Assembly (NCBI RefSeq): GCF_030123065.1
Contig: NZ_CP126093.1
Location: forward strand, 4,532,001-4,596,000
Reading direction: 5' to 3'
Length of the DNA: 64,000 nucleotides
DNA from: Neobacillus sp. DY30
GTDB taxonomy: Bacteria; Bacillota; Bacilli; Bacillales; Cytobacillaceae
A program made the position numbers and the translations under genes. This document shows positions 8,612-17,618 of this stretch, piece after piece (positions within the stretch are counted from its first letter, which is position 1; each line of letters starts with the position of its first letter). Below the pieces are notes generated by a model. That model was not told the origin of the DNA and did not search any database. It saw only the letters and a program-made list of their open reading frames with translations.

Positions 8612-8671
8612 TGTAAAGCTTGTTTTAATGAATTGTAAAGGTTTTGTAAATGTGTGTATGACTTTTGTAAA
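8612..8671 (-). promoter_or_regulatory. PhoP box array upstream of pstS
   Basis: On the minus strand TTTACA or close matches begin at roughly 11-base steps: perfect at 8666-8671, 8645-8650, 8634-8639 and 8612-8617, with a weaker CATACA at 8655-8660. B. subtilis PhoP binds direct repeats of TT(A/T/C)A(C/T)A spaced by about 5 bases. This array therefore fits control by PhoPR under phosphate limitation. It lies 75-140 bases before the pstS start. Confidence 0.8.
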
Positions 8672-8721
8672 TCATAAATAAAAAGAACTATTTATAACAT
8701 GTTCTATTATTTTAAAAATAT

Positions 8722-8753
8722 AAAAAAACCTGCCTAATTTTTTTAGACAGGTT
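8722..8753 (-). terminator. Intrinsic terminator after pbpA
   Basis: A 10-bp stem (ACCTGTCTAA / TTAGGCAGGT, one G-U) with an A-rich loop, followed by a T run on the minus strand. It isolates pbpA from the pst promoter region. Confidence 0.88.
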
Positions 8754-8773
8754 GTTTACAACTATCGATTGTT

Positions 8774-10912
8774 TTATTGAGTATCTGTTGTTTCATTTGA
8801 ACCTTCAGCATTAAGTGCAGCTTCCTGGTTTTCCGTCGCCGGAGTCTGTTTCTTTAGATTAAAATAGGTATCCATAACCCTTTTGCCAATCATATTAGCA
8901 GTAGCTGGACCACTGTTACCTTGGTATGCCCATGGAACCATAACTGCCATTGCAACTTCTGGATTATCATACGGGGCAAAGCTTACAAGACTCAGATTCA
9001 TCACTTTGGGTGCTTCTTTTCCAAATTTCTTTCGCTCTGGTCCATCATAATAAGCTTGGGCAGTTCCTGTTTTACCTGCAGGATTGTATTCTGCCCCCTT
9101 AAAGGTACTCACACCGGTACCATCTCCCACTTGCATAACCATTCTAAAGCCTTCCTTTACCCGATCAATCCATTCATCCTTACCATCGATACGATTTAAT
9201 ATAGTAGGTTCAATTTCTTTAACAATGGGACCTAGTTGGTTGCTCTCAAGAACAGGTTCACGAATTTCCTTAACAATATGAGGCTGGACTCGGTATCCGC
9301 CGTTAGCAATCGTTGAAACATATTGCGCTAATTGCATGACCGTATAGGTATCATACTGACCTATCACTAAATCAAGGAGCAAACCAGACCGTTTCACTGG
9401 TCCAGTATAACCTGTACTCTCATTTGGAAGGTCAATTCCTGTTTTTGTTCCCAGGCCAAATTGGCTAAAGGATTGTCTTACGGTGTCAAAGGCACTTAAG
9501 TCAACCGGGAGCGACTTATTCGGTGAATAGTGCCCTCCAGCCATTTCAATCACTGTTTTCCACATATAGACGTTTGAGGATATTTGCAGAGCTCTTAAGT
9601 CATTAATATTTCCAAAGTTCTTCCACGATGCCTTTGGTGGTGTACCTTTTATCAATAAAGGTGAATCATAATGAGTTGAACCAGGCTTAATCGCACCTGT
9701 ATTATAACCAGTTAAGATCGTAGCCCCTTTGACAACAGATCCAACTTCATAAGAGGTCGTTATATTTCCGAGTGCAAAGTCACTCATTTCTTGTTTATTT
9801 GTCTCAGCATTTCTTGAAATTTGCTTCCCGGCCATTGTTAGTATTTCACCGGTATGTGGATTCATTAGAACAACAAAAGCACGGTCTAAAAGAGCCGATT
9901 TGGAATTTTGCTTTGCATTCCAAAGTTCTTCTTCAATAATTTTCTCAATTTCTAACTGCAGATTCATATCAATTGTTAAGACAAGGTCTTTTCCACGCTG
10001 GCCTTCGGAAACGACTTGAGTTGACAGTATTTTCCCCGCTTTGTCCGTAACATTTTTCACTTTCCCTTTTTGCCCATGCAGGACATCCTCATATTGAAGC
10101 TCAATATAGCTTTTACCCACCCGGTCATTTCGGCTATAACCACGGGCAAGGTATTCCTCTAGTTTATCTTTTGGTAAACCTTCATCCGATGATGTTACAT
10201 TTCCAAGTACGGTTTTAAGTGTGTTTCCAAAAGCATAATATCGTTCCCAATCTGTGGTAGTATCAACACCTGGTAAGTCTTCTAAGTTTTCACTGACTAC
10301 AGCAAACTCTTCAGGCGTGACATTTTCATTTTTTACAATTTGCTGCGTTAGAGCATAGCCGCTATTAAATTCCCTAAATATTGCAAGCGTCTCTAAATCC
10401 TGCAGAGTTAAACTTGCTAGGTCTCTTTCATTAATTCGTTTTAATTGCAGATTATAAATGTCTTTATCATCTAATTCATCTTGTTCGTATTTGTCCCATT
10501 CTTCCTCAGTAATCTTAGCTTTTGCTTTCTCAGGATTTTTTAATATCCAAAAGTCCTGTTTATCACGTTCACGAACTTTTGATATATCTTTATTAATTAA
10601 TTGTGCCAAACGCTCAGCAGTTTTCAGCATTTCTTCTAGGCTTGTATCTTGATATTTTGTATACGTGATGGCATTTAATGGCGTGTTATCTACAATCACT
10701 TTTCCATTTCGGTCGTACATTTTTCCACGAGGTACCGGGTTGTTAACGGTAATATCTTCTGTTCTTTCAATTTCACGTTTAAAATCCTCACCATAAACGA
10801 TTTGAACTAGCCCTAAACGTAAAATAAGAACAGAGAAAAGTATAAATATAACAAAGAAAAGCATGTTTAAACGAAATGTGACATGCTGCTTCTTTTTCTT
10901 TTTAATAACCAA
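8774..10912 (-). CDS. pbpA: Class B penicillin-binding protein (PBP2A type)
   Basis: A membrane-anchored transpeptidase of about 712 residues that cross-links peptidoglycan during side-wall growth. One transmembrane helix lies at about residues 15-40, then the pedestal domain with RGKMYDRNG. Active-site motifs, numbered from the TTG start, are SVVK (S392), SSN (445-447) and KTG (614-616). A GTG at 10921 could also start the frame. However, AAGGAAGTGA overlaps that GTG and sits 5 bases before the TTG at 10910-10912, which favours the TTG. Position between yqgE and pstS matches B. subtilis pbpA (716 residues). Confidence 0.95.
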   Translation of the reverse strand: MVIKKKKKQHVTFRLNMLFFVIFILFSVLILRLGLVQIVYGEDFKREIERTEDITVNNPVPRGKMYDRNGKVIVDNTPLNAITYTKYQDTSLEEMLKTAERLAQLINKDISKVRERDKQDFWILKNPEKAKAKITEEEWDKYEQDELDDKDIYNLQLKRINERDLASLTLQDLETLAIFREFNSGYALTQQIVKNENVTPEEFAVVSENLEDLPGVDTTTDWERYYAFGNTLKTVLGNVTSSDEGLPKDKLEEYLARGYSRNDRVGKSYIELQYEDVLHGQKGKVKNVTDKAGKILSTQVVSEGQRGKDLVLTIDMNLQLEIEKIIEEELWNAKQNSKSALLDRAFVVLMNPHTGEILTMAGKQISRNAETNKQEMSDFALGNITTSYEVGSVVKGATILTGYNTGAIKPGSTHYDSPLLIKGTPPKASWKNFGNINDLRALQISSNVYMWKTVIEMAGGHYSPNKSLPVDLSAFDTVRQSFSQFGLGTKTGIDLPNESTGYTGPVKRSGLLLDLVIGQYDTYTVMQLAQYVSTIANGGYRVQPHIVKEIREPVLESNQLGPIVKEIEPTILNRIDGKDEWIDRVKEGFRMVMQVGDGTGVSTFKGAEYNPAGKTGTAQAYYDGPERKKFGKEAPKVMNLSLVSFAPYDNPEVAMAVMVPWAYQGNSGPATANMIGKRVMDTYFNLKKQTPATENQEAALNAEGSNETTDTQ

Positions 10913-11033
10913 GTTATTCACTTCCTTGTCAATTCGACATAATAAGCCTTATTTTAGCGGAAAATCGCTATATTTTCTATGAAAAAGACTTACCAATTGA
11001 CAACATCCAAACAAATCACGCAAAAAGCATGGA

Positions 11034-11075
11034 AACAAAAAAACACGACGAGTAAATAGAACTACTCATCGCGTT
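11034..11075 (-). terminator. Intrinsic terminator after yqgE
   Basis: A 12-bp stem (arms ACGCGATGAGTA and TACTCGTCGTGT) starts at the yqgE stop codon and is followed by seven T on the minus strand. Confidence 0.88.
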
Positions 11076-12291
11076 AAGCTGCAGGCAATTGGACTCTCCT
11101 TACAAAGAAATAAATTAATGAGTGCCCGGCACCTAAAAATAAAAGCAGGATTGGAATGCTTTGCTGTTCATTAAACCAAGTAACTGCTGCCAAGAAGGAC
11201 AGTATCGAAACAATTCTTCCTAAATTAATATAAATTTCACGGACCACTATATACTCTATTCTCATTTCTGCCGCTTTCCATGCCGATCCAATAACATCAT
11301 ATGTTGTGGACATATATGGAACAAGCAAAATTGGATAAGCAACGGCAATCATCGCTGCATAAATTAAAAGTTTTACATAATTAACATCCCAAACGATAAT
11401 CAAAACAGCTATGTAAAGGATAATACCACCAATAAGTATAGCCTTTTTTCGCTTGTTTTTTTTAATCAACCGGGATGCAGCATAATATGCTATAAAAGAG
11501 ATTCCGGAATTTATCAATCCAAAGGTTCCAAGTGCCAGCTCACTTCCAGTGGAAATATAAACCAGTACCGAGATAATAAATATAAATGTCCCTTCTCTTA
11601 GTCCTTGGAAGAAATTCGCATTTGTGATAAGCCGCCAGTTTTCATTTTTCTTTCTTTCTTCTAATATCCTTCTAAAATCATACTTGCCATTTGCAGGACG
11701 AGGCTTTAAGGAAAAACTTAAGATAACAGCAAGGGCAAATAAAGCCAGTGATATCCCAAATACGATGGTATACCCTGTGAATTTTTCAAAACGAGTAATA
11801 ATAATTCCTGCCGCAATTGGTCCAATCATTCCGCCAGTAGAGGATAAGATTCCTAAGAAGCCATTAAAAAAGTCTCTTGTGTCAGGTTCAGTTATTTCAA
11901 ACGTTAATACATTATAGGCCAGCCAGTAAAAACCATAACCCACACCTAGCAGGCTTCCCAATAATAAAAGATAGGTGGCAGCGTTTTTTCCAGTAATTAA
12001 TACCATCAAGTAAAAAAGCGCTAAAAAAGTAACCCCAATCCTTAATACTTTAACCCGATCAATCTTTTTTGCCCATCTTCCAGCTAATATGAAGGTTAAG
12101 GGCTGTAAAATAACAATCGAAAGGTTATAAAGCGCAAGGTCTGAAAATTCTCCTGTTTGTTTCCATAAATAAATATTCACAAAAGTATTTGATAGTGCAA
12201 CACTTAAGGAATACAAACCACCAATGATTAACAGCAAGGATAAATCTTTTGTTAATTGTACGTCACCTAAAAACTTAAATTTTTTCGCCAT
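11074..12291 (-). CDS. yqgE: Major facilitator superfamily transporter YqgE
   Basis: A 405-residue membrane protein with about 12 hydrophobic segments. The loop between helices 2 and 3 carries GRWAKKIDRVKVLRIG, a variant of the MFS motif A. The substrate is unknown. GGGGAG precedes the ATG. It sits between sodA and pbpA as in B. subtilis, but each of these genes has its own terminator, so it is probably transcribed alone. Confidence 0.85.
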   Translation of the reverse strand: MAKKFKFLGDVQLTKDLSLLLIIGGLYSLSVALSNTFVNIYLWKQTGEFSDLALYNLSIVILQPLTFILAGRWAKKIDRVKVLRIGVTFLALFYLMVLITGKNAATYLLLLGSLLGVGYGFYWLAYNVLTFEITEPDTRDFFNGFLGILSSTGGMIGPIAAGIIITRFEKFTGYTIVFGISLALFALAVILSFSLKPRPANGKYDFRRILEERKKNENWRLITNANFFQGLREGTFIFIISVLVYISTGSELALGTFGLINSGISFIAYYAASRLIKKNKRKKAILIGGIILYIAVLIIVWDVNYVKLLIYAAMIAVAYPILLVPYMSTTYDVIGSAWKAAEMRIEYIVVREIYINLGRIVSILSFLAAVTWFNEQQSIPILLLFLGAGHSLIYFFVRRVQLPAA

Positions 12292-12346
12292 AGTAACTCC
12301 CCTTTGTGATAAAGGTTATTCTTTAACAAGGAGTTGTCCTTTATAC

Positions 12347-12380
12347 GAAAAAATAAAAAGACAGCTGAAAATCAGCTGCC
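12347..12380 (-). terminator. Intrinsic terminator after sodA
   Basis: A 9-bp stem (GGCAGCTGA / TCAGCTGTC) with a 3-base loop and a T-rich tail on the minus strand, immediately after sodA. Confidence 0.85.
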
Positions 12381-12394
12381 ATTACACATTATTC

Positions 12395-13003
12395 TTATTT
12401 TGCTGCAGTATAGCGTTTTGAAACTTCATCCCAGTTTACAACGTTCCAGAAAGAAGAGATGTAGTCAGGACGACGGTTTTGATAGTTAAGGTAATAAGCA
12501 TGCTCCCAAACATCAAGACCAAGGATAGGTGTTTTACCTTCCATTAAAGGTGAGTCTTGGTTTGGTGTACTTGAAACTTCTAATTCACCGTTGTAAACAG
12601 ACAGCCAAGCCCAGCCAGAACCAAAACGAGTAGTTGCTGCTTTTGCAAACTCTTCTTTAAAACTTTCAAAGCTGCCGAACTTATTGTTGATTGCATCAGC
12701 AAGTTCACCAGATGGTGCACCGCCGCCATTTGGAGCAAGAATTTGCCAGAATAATGAGTGGTTAGCGTGACCGCCGCCATTATTTCGCACAGCTGTACGA
12801 GCTGCTTCAGGAACTGCGTCTAGGTTAGCAATAACTTCTTCAACAGACTTTGCTAATAACTCTTCATTGCCTTGCAGCGCGTTATTTAAGTTTGTAACAT
12901 ATGTGTTGTGATGTTTTGTGTGGTGAATATTCATTGTTTCTTTGTCAATGTGAGGCTCAAGCGCATCATAAGCGTAAGGTAATTGTGGTAATTCAAATGC
13001 CAT
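12395..13003 (-). CDS. sodA: Superoxide dismutase, Mn type
   Basis: A 202-residue cytoplasmic enzyme that dismutates superoxide. Metal ligands are H27, H82, D164 and H168 (the last two in DVWEHAYY). GGGHANHSLFW around H82 and the glycine/glutamine pattern favour manganese, as in B. subtilis SodA. AGGAGG stands before the ATG. A sigma-A-like promoter lies upstream. The gene is divergent from the Fnr-type regulator. Confidence 0.97.
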   Translation of the reverse strand: MAFELPQLPYAYDALEPHIDKETMNIHHTKHHNTYVTNLNNALQGNEELLAKSVEEVIANLDAVPEAARTAVRNNGGGHANHSLFWQILAPNGGGAPSGELADAINNKFGSFESFKEEFAKAATTRFGSGWAWLSVYNGELEVSSTPNQDSPLMEGKTPILGLDVWEHAYYLNYQNRRPDYISSFWNVVNWDEVSKRYTAAK

Positions 13004-13098
13004 TGTTATTTCCTCCTATGTATACAAAAGTTTTTTAGCCTTAGAAATATGTCTAAACTCTGAACGATGTTAGAAAATTCCTAAAGCTTTGTAGCTTA

Positions 13099-13127
13099 AG
13101 ATTATCAAAGAAAGTGTTTTCTTTCAA
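13099..13127 (-). promoter_or_regulatory. Sigma-A promoter candidate for sodA
   Basis: On the minus strand TTGAAA and TAATCT are separated by exactly 17 bases. They lie about 95 bases before the sodA start. Confidence 0.6.
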
Positions 13128-13282
13128 ATAAAAAGCTCTGCTCCTAACAAATATACAATTTCCTTCCAGAAAAAGATTTATACATATATTCTTTTAGTTT
13201 TCGATAAATTGTCACGTTTCAACTGGTGATAGGTTGTAAATACATGATTAAATCAAGATGAAGGGATAAAGGAGTTGGACAT

Positions 13283-13978
13283 ATGATAAAAAGCAATTTT
13301 TCAATATATCGTTTATTAGAACAATTTTTTCTAAAACCTGACCATATTCTAAAATTAAAAGCCGGAAGTGTTCTCTTTCAGGAGAAGGATTCAGTTGAAT
13401 ATGTATATTTATTACTCAGCGGAACAGTGGCACTTGGTAGAGTCCATATGCGCGGAAAGGATTTTATATTAAAAATATTAGACAACAGCGAAATGATTGT
13501 TGAATATCAATTATTTCAGCATAATCCACATTATCAGTTCTATGGAAAGACTCTGTCAGACAGCGAAATTCTCCCTATTAAAAGAGAGCAATTTGAGGAA
13601 TTTATAATGAATGATCCCAATGCAATGAATGCTTTTATTTCCTGGTTAAGTACCAGCTATCTCAAAGCACAAATGAAATGTCAGGATCTCATCATGAATG
13701 GTAAGAAAGGCGGCCTTTATTCCATACTCATTCGCCTATGTAATACCTACGGAGTAATGACAGAGGATGGTATTCTTATTGATTTACCATTGACACATCA
13801 GGAACTTGCCAATTTAACCTTTGGAACTAGGGAGGTTATTCAACGTGCATTAAAAGAATTACGGGAAAAAGATGTTATTTCCTATGATCAGCAAAAATTC
13901 ACAATAAAAAAAATAAAGTATTTAAAAGAAGAAGTGGACTGCCAAAACTGCCCCTTTGAGATTTGCGGGGTAAATTAA
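13283..13978 (+). CDS. fnr: Crp/Fnr-family regulator with C-terminal Fe-S cysteine motif
   Basis: A 231-residue transcription factor. The N-terminal cyclic-nucleotide-like beta-roll spans about residues 15-115, a dimer helix follows, and a helix-turn-helix is at about 170-195 (LTHQELANLTFGTREVIQRAL). The C-terminus has cysteines at 220, 223 and 228 (CX2CX4C), with aspartate at 135. In B. subtilis Fnr the [4Fe-4S] ligands are C227, C230, C235 and D141, the same spacing and relative position. It is therefore likely an oxygen-sensing activator. Bacilli can carry several paralogues, so orthology to Fnr itself is not certain. B. subtilis has no such gene between sodA and yqgC. Confidence 0.82.
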   Translation: MIKSNFSIYRLLEQFFLKPDHILKLKAGSVLFQEKDSVEYVYLLLSGTVALGRVHMRGKDFILKILDNSEMIVEYQLFQHNPHYQFYGKTLSDSEILPIKREQFEEFIMNDPNAMNAFISWLSTSYLKAQMKCQDLIMNGKKGGLYSILIRLCNTYGVMTEDGILIDLPLTHQELANLTFGTREVIQRALKELREKDVISYDQQKFTIKKIKYLKEEVDCQNCPFEICGVN

Positions 13979-14014
13979 AAAAATCCTCCTCGCTTACATG
14001 TGAGGAGGATTTCT
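13979..14014. terminator. Bidirectional terminator between fnr-like gene and yqgC
   Basis: An 11-bp perfect stem (AAATCCTCCTC / GAGGAGGATTT) with a 10-base loop. The minus-strand side is followed by seven T. The plus side has a weaker TTTCTTCT tail. It can serve both convergent genes. Confidence 0.85.
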
Positions 14015-14018
14015 TCTA

Positions 14019-14501
14019 TTAAAAAACAACTAATAGGAAGTAAACAATCATGAACGTTTGTATTATTGCTTTTGTAATGACACTGCTGACAAATCCTACA
14101 ACAGATCCAAAACCGATTTTCAAACTATTTTTGAAATCCCGCTTATTTATAAGAAGCTCTGCTCCCACAGCACCAATAAATGGCCCAATGAGAATGCCCA
14201 AAAACGGAATAACGAAAGGTCCAACTAAAAGTCCTATTGTACTGCCCCAAATCCCAGCTTTTGAACCACCATATTTTTGTACCCCAATCATATTCGCGAT
14301 ATAATCCGCAGCAAACAAAAGAATAATAAAAAAACCTTGAATCAGCCAAAAGAACCAGCCAAAGTGTTCAAATGAAAAAAAGACACCATATAATAGATAT
14401 CCTGCTAATAAAAACAAAACGCTTGGGATGATAGGATACACCAGACCGACAAATCCAATGATAAATAAAATTGAAATGATTGACCAATAAACGATCTCCA
14501 A
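14019..14501 (-). CDS. yqgC: DUF456 family membrane protein YqgC
   Basis: A 160-residue, glycine-rich membrane protein with about five hydrophobic segments. It carries the DUF456 pattern: GSKAGIWGSTIGLLVG followed by GPFIGAVGAELL. Function is unknown. The start is a TTG at 14499-14501 behind GGATGGAG; no ATG is better placed. Position matches B. subtilis yqgC. Confidence 0.83.
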   Translation of the reverse strand: MEIVYWSIISILFIIGFVGLVYPIIPSVLFLLAGYLLYGVFFSFEHFGWFFWLIQGFFIILLFAADYIANMIGVQKYGGSKAGIWGSTIGLLVGPFVIPFLGILIGPFIGAVGAELLINKRDFKNSLKIGFGSVVGFVSSVITKAIIQTFMIVYFLLVVF

Positions 14502-14642
14502 GTTATCTCCATCCTTTTGAAAAAAGTTATTCTTTTTACCTTATACGCATTTCCCTCTAAATAGTTTCATCAATCATCATTCTTGTTTATATCTGCTCCT
14601 AAAGATACAATAGAATAGTGAATCTTTTTTAGGGTGGTAATT

Positions 14643-15422
14643 ATGAATATTTTCAAGCAATTTTATAAAAGTATTTATTCTCCAAAGGATATAGCTTCCT
14701 TCCGTTTTCAGGGAATTGGAAAAACCATTTTATATGTATTTTTTCTTACCTTCATTTCGATTTTACCAGCGATTTATTACTTAAATACAATGCTTAATGA
14801 GGGAATTGAGAGTACGAAATCGGTCATTAACGATGAGATTCCCTCCTTTACGATAGAAAAGGGAACACTTACTGCCGAGACGGATGTACCCATAACAATC
14901 GATAAAGGTGAGTTCTCGATAATTGTTGATCCTACCGGTGTTATTACAAATGAAGATGTAGAGGACAAAGACAATACCATTGCTTTGCTGAAGAATGAAT
15001 TTTCTGTCGCGGCTGGCGGAAGAATTGATTCCTATTCGTACTCGATGCTGGAGGGTTTAACACTTACAAAAGAGGACTTTATCGATATCGTAGATACAAT
15101 TGATGGTATGAAAAACATCATTATTCCTGTCGTATCGACTATTATGTTTCTTGTTTCAAGTGCCGTAGCCTTTATCGAAGTAACCATTCTTGCTTGGTTC
15201 GGTTTATTATTAAAAAATCTTGCTGGCAGAACGATTAGTTACCGCCACTTATGGAGAATGGCTGCCTACAGTGTTACTCTGCCAACCGTTTTTTTTACAA
15301 TTATGAGCGCCATTAATACACCTGTACCAAATAGTTTTTTGATTAATTGGTTTGTTGAAATAATCATCTTATTTTTAGCGATAAAAGAAATACCAAACGA
15401 AAAAACTACTATTGAGAGTTAA
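14643..15422 (+). CDS. yqgB: DUF1189 family membrane protein YqgB
   Basis: A 259-residue protein with one N-terminal transmembrane helix, an extracytoplasmic segment of about 110 residues, and three to four C-terminal helices, as in DUF1189 proteins. Function is unknown. AGGGTGG lies 5 bases before the ATG at 14643. A GTG nine bases upstream is in frame but overlaps the ribosome binding site. It has its own terminator. Confidence 0.83.
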   Translation: MNIFKQFYKSIYSPKDIASFRFQGIGKTILYVFFLTFISILPAIYYLNTMLNEGIESTKSVINDEIPSFTIEKGTLTAETDVPITIDKGEFSIIVDPTGVITNEDVEDKDNTIALLKNEFSVAAGGRIDSYSYSMLEGLTLTKEDFIDIVDTIDGMKNIIIPVVSTIMFLVSSAVAFIEVTILAWFGLLLKNLAGRTISYRHLWRMAAYSVTLPTVFFTIMSAINTPVPNSFLINWFVEIIILFLAIKEIPNEKTTIES

Positions 15423-15447
15423 ACGCACCCATTTGGGTGCGTTTTTT
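15422..15447 (+). terminator. Intrinsic terminator after yqgB
   Basis: A perfect 8-bp GC-rich stem (ACGCACCC / GGGTGCGT) with a 4-base loop and six T, beginning at the yqgB stop. Confidence 0.92.
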
Positions 15448-15509
15448 GGTTCTATTAGGATGTGGACAAGCATAGGAATGTACAAACATTCCATTTTGGA
15501 GGCTTGTCT

Positions 15510-15839
15510 ATGAAAAGAATTGGTGTTTTACTATTAGGACTTCTTACCATTTATATAATATATATTGATTTAACAGCAGGTACCCTGCCAAAGAATGAAA
15601 GTCAAAAAACGGAGCAAACAGTTGCGACAATGACCAACATTACCAATTCTGCAGCTTCATTTGAAGCTGAAGTTGAACCCGGTGAAACCCTTATATCAAT
15701 CGTAGAAAATCATATTAAAAAACCGTTACCTGTATCAATTGATGAACTAATAGAGGATTTTCAAAGTTTAAACCCAGGATTATCTCCAGAAAAGATTCAA
15801 ATTGGGTCGACTTATGAGTTTCCTGACTACTCTAAATAG
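15510..15839 (+). CDS. yqfZ: Small LysM-like exported protein (YqfZ-like)
   Basis: A 109-residue protein with a single N-terminal transmembrane or signal segment (KRIGVLLLGLLTIYIIYI). A short C-terminal region resembles a LysM: EVEPGETLISIVE, then a helix, LNPGLSPEKIQIGSTYEFP. LysM domains bind peptidoglycan, so the protein is probably outside the membrane. TTGGAGG lies 7 bases before the ATG at 15510; the frame is open 48 bases earlier but without a binding site. It precedes ispG, as yqfZ does in B. subtilis. Confidence 0.75.
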   Translation: MKRIGVLLLGLLTIYIIYIDLTAGTLPKNESQKTEQTVATMTNITNSAASFEAEVEPGETLISIVENHIKKPLPVSIDELIEDFQSLNPGLSPEKIQIGSTYEFPDYSK

Positions 15840-15946
15840 GGAAACAAAAGCGTCAGTCTTGTCAAGATGAGCAAAGGGCTGATAAAATAATAGATGCATG
15901 TTTAAACTAACTATTATTCGAATCCATTTTGAAGGAGCGAATTTCC

Positions 15947-17059
15947 TTGAGTGAAATTACACATCGTACTAAAACCCGTCCCGTTAAGGTTGGTAACTTA
16001 ACAATTGGCGGGAGTAACGAATTATTTATACAAAGTATGACCACTACTAAAACACATGATGTAGAAGCGACCGTCGCTGAAATCAAACGTCTTGAAGAAG
16101 CAGGATGCCAGATTGTTCGTGTTGCATGTCCAGACGAAAGAGCTGCAAATGCAATTCCTGAAATAAAAAAGAGAATTAACATTCCTTTAGTAGTAGATAT
16201 TCATTTCGATTACAAATTAGCGCTTAAAGCCATTGAGGGCGGCGCTGATAAAATTCGGATTAATCCAGGAAATATCGGAAAAAGAGAAAAAGTGGAAGCT
16301 GTTGTTAATGCAGCCAAGAAGCGCGGAATTCCAATCCGAATTGGTGTAAATGCCGGCTCACTAGAAAAAAGAATTCTTGAGAAATACGGTTATCCAACTG
16401 CCGATGGAATGGTTGAAAGTGCTCTCCATCATATAAAAATTCTTGAAGATCTGGATTTTCATGACATTATTGTTTCCATGAAGGCTTCAGATGTTAACCT
16501 TGCCATTGAAGCCTATGAAAAAGCTTCACAGGCATTTGATTATCCTCTGCACTTAGGTATTACGGAATCAGGGACTTTGTTTGCTGGTACTGTAAAAAGT
16601 GCTGCGGGACTAGGAGCGATTATTAGCAAAGGGATTGGTAATACACTTCGTATTTCTTTAAGTGCTGACCCAGTTGAAGAAGTAAAAGTGGCCAGAGAGC
16701 TATTAAAAGTATTCGGACTATCATCCAATGCGGCAACGTTAATCTCTTGTCCAACCTGCGGCAGAATTGAAATTGATTTAATCAGTATAGCCAATGAGGT
16801 CGAAGATTATATTTCTAAAATAAAGGCGCCAATTAAAGTAGCTGTTTTAGGCTGTGCAGTAAACGGCCCTGGTGAAGCGAGAGAAGCTGACATTGGAATT
16901 GCTGGTGCACGTGGTGAGGGGCTGCTCTTCCGCAAGGGTGAAATTGTTCGTAAAGTACCAGAAGATCAGTTAGTCGATGAATTAAAAAAAGAAATCGATC
17001 AAATTGCTGAGGAATATTTTCAAAAAAAGGCATTAGAGGAAGCAGAAGTAACTAAATAA
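15947..17059 (+). CDS. ispG: 4-hydroxy-3-methylbut-2-enyl diphosphate synthase
   Basis: A 370-residue [4Fe-4S] enzyme of the MEP isoprenoid pathway that makes HMBPP from MEcPP. Cluster cysteines are visible in SCPTCGRIEID and in LGCAVNGPGEA with its conserved glutamate. The N-terminal TIM barrel holds THDVEATVAEI and DIHFDYKLAL. The start is taken as TTG at 15947 behind GAAGGAG; this gives MSEITHRTKTRPVKVG, matching the known B. subtilis start. An earlier TTG at 15929 overlaps the ribosome binding site. ispH, the next enzyme in the pathway, is 7 kb away. Confidence 0.97.
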   Translation: MSEITHRTKTRPVKVGNLTIGGSNELFIQSMTTTKTHDVEATVAEIKRLEEAGCQIVRVACPDERAANAIPEIKKRINIPLVVDIHFDYKLALKAIEGGADKIRINPGNIGKREKVEAVVNAAKKRGIPIRIGVNAGSLEKRILEKYGYPTADGMVESALHHIKILEDLDFHDIIVSMKASDVNLAIEAYEKASQAFDYPLHLGITESGTLFAGTVKSAAGLGAIISKGIGNTLRISLSADPVEEVKVARELLKVFGLSSNAATLISCPTCGRIEIDLISIANEVEDYISKIKAPIKVAVLGCAVNGPGEAREADIGIAGARGEGLLFRKGEIVRKVPEDQLVDELKKEIDQIAEEYFQKKALEEAEVTK

Positions 17060-17066
17060 AATCATT

Positions 17067-17100
17067 AAGAAACCCAGCAATCTGCCGGGTTTCTTTTTTT
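17067..17100 (+). terminator. Intrinsic terminator after ispG
   Basis: An 8-bp stem (AGAAACCC / GGGTTTCT) with a short loop and seven T. Confidence 0.9.
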
Positions 17101-17123
17101 GCCCCTATGTTTGCAAGCTGCTG

Positions 17124-17510
17124 TTAAAAGAACGGTAGGATAAAGATACCGACGATAATTGAAATGGCACCTATCCCAATTGCCCACGCGCCAAGACTTT
17201 CTGCTCCTCGGCGTCTAGCAACGAATCCTAACACAATACCTGCTGCACCAAAAAGAATCGGCATAACAAACAGTGATAAAATAGATAACGCTAACGCAGC
17301 CCATCCCATTCCTACACCAGCTTTTGCCCCCGTGCCAGTTCCGGAATCATTTTTTGATTTTTCCTGGAAGGTTGGTCGGGTGATAGAAACAGGTGCTGCA
17401 ATTTCAGCAGCCGTTTCTTCTCTATATTCTGAAGAGTTGTTTGGGTTATTTTGGTTAGATTTTGGACTTGGGAGATACCCAGCCACTTTCGTGTCTTTTT
17501 TATCTTCCAT
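17124..17510 (-). CDS. yqfX: DUF4190-type small membrane protein YqfX
   Basis: A 128-residue protein. The first 65 residues are polar and low complexity. Two transmembrane helices follow, around a GFVARRRGAESLGAWAIGIGAISII segment typical of DUF4190 proteins. Function is unknown. GAGGG precedes the ATG. Its place between ispG and yqfW matches B. subtilis yqfX. Confidence 0.8.
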   Translation of the reverse strand: MEDKKDTKVAGYLPSPKSNQNNPNNSSEYREETAAEIAAPVSITRPTFQEKSKNDSGTGTGAKAGVGMGWAALALSILSLFVMPILFGAAGIVLGFVARRRGAESLGAWAIGIGAISIIVGIFILPFF

Positions 17511-17572
17511 CCGAATCCCTCACTTTCAGTAATAGGAGCATTAATTATTGTTTGTAACTTTCATGATTTTAG

Positions 17573-17583
17573 TATGGTAAAAT
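17573..17583 (+). promoter_or_regulatory. Candidate extended -10 promoter for yqfW
   Basis: TATGGTAAAAT contains an extended -10 (TG-N-TAAAAT) about 35 bases before the yqfW start. The -35 region is not convincing. Confidence 0.4.
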
Positions 17584-17618
17584 AAAGTTAAAAACTTGGC
17601 ATTTGAAGGTGATTACAT

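Noticed and set aside
12580..12780. Second frame inside sodA on the same strand
   Set aside because: It is a shadow of sodA with no binding site and no conserved sequence.
13210..13235. Imperfect inverted repeat TGTCAC...GTGATA before the Fnr-like gene
   Set aside because: The half-sites are in the wrong order and spacing for an Fnr box (TGTGA-N6-TCACA); not called an operator.
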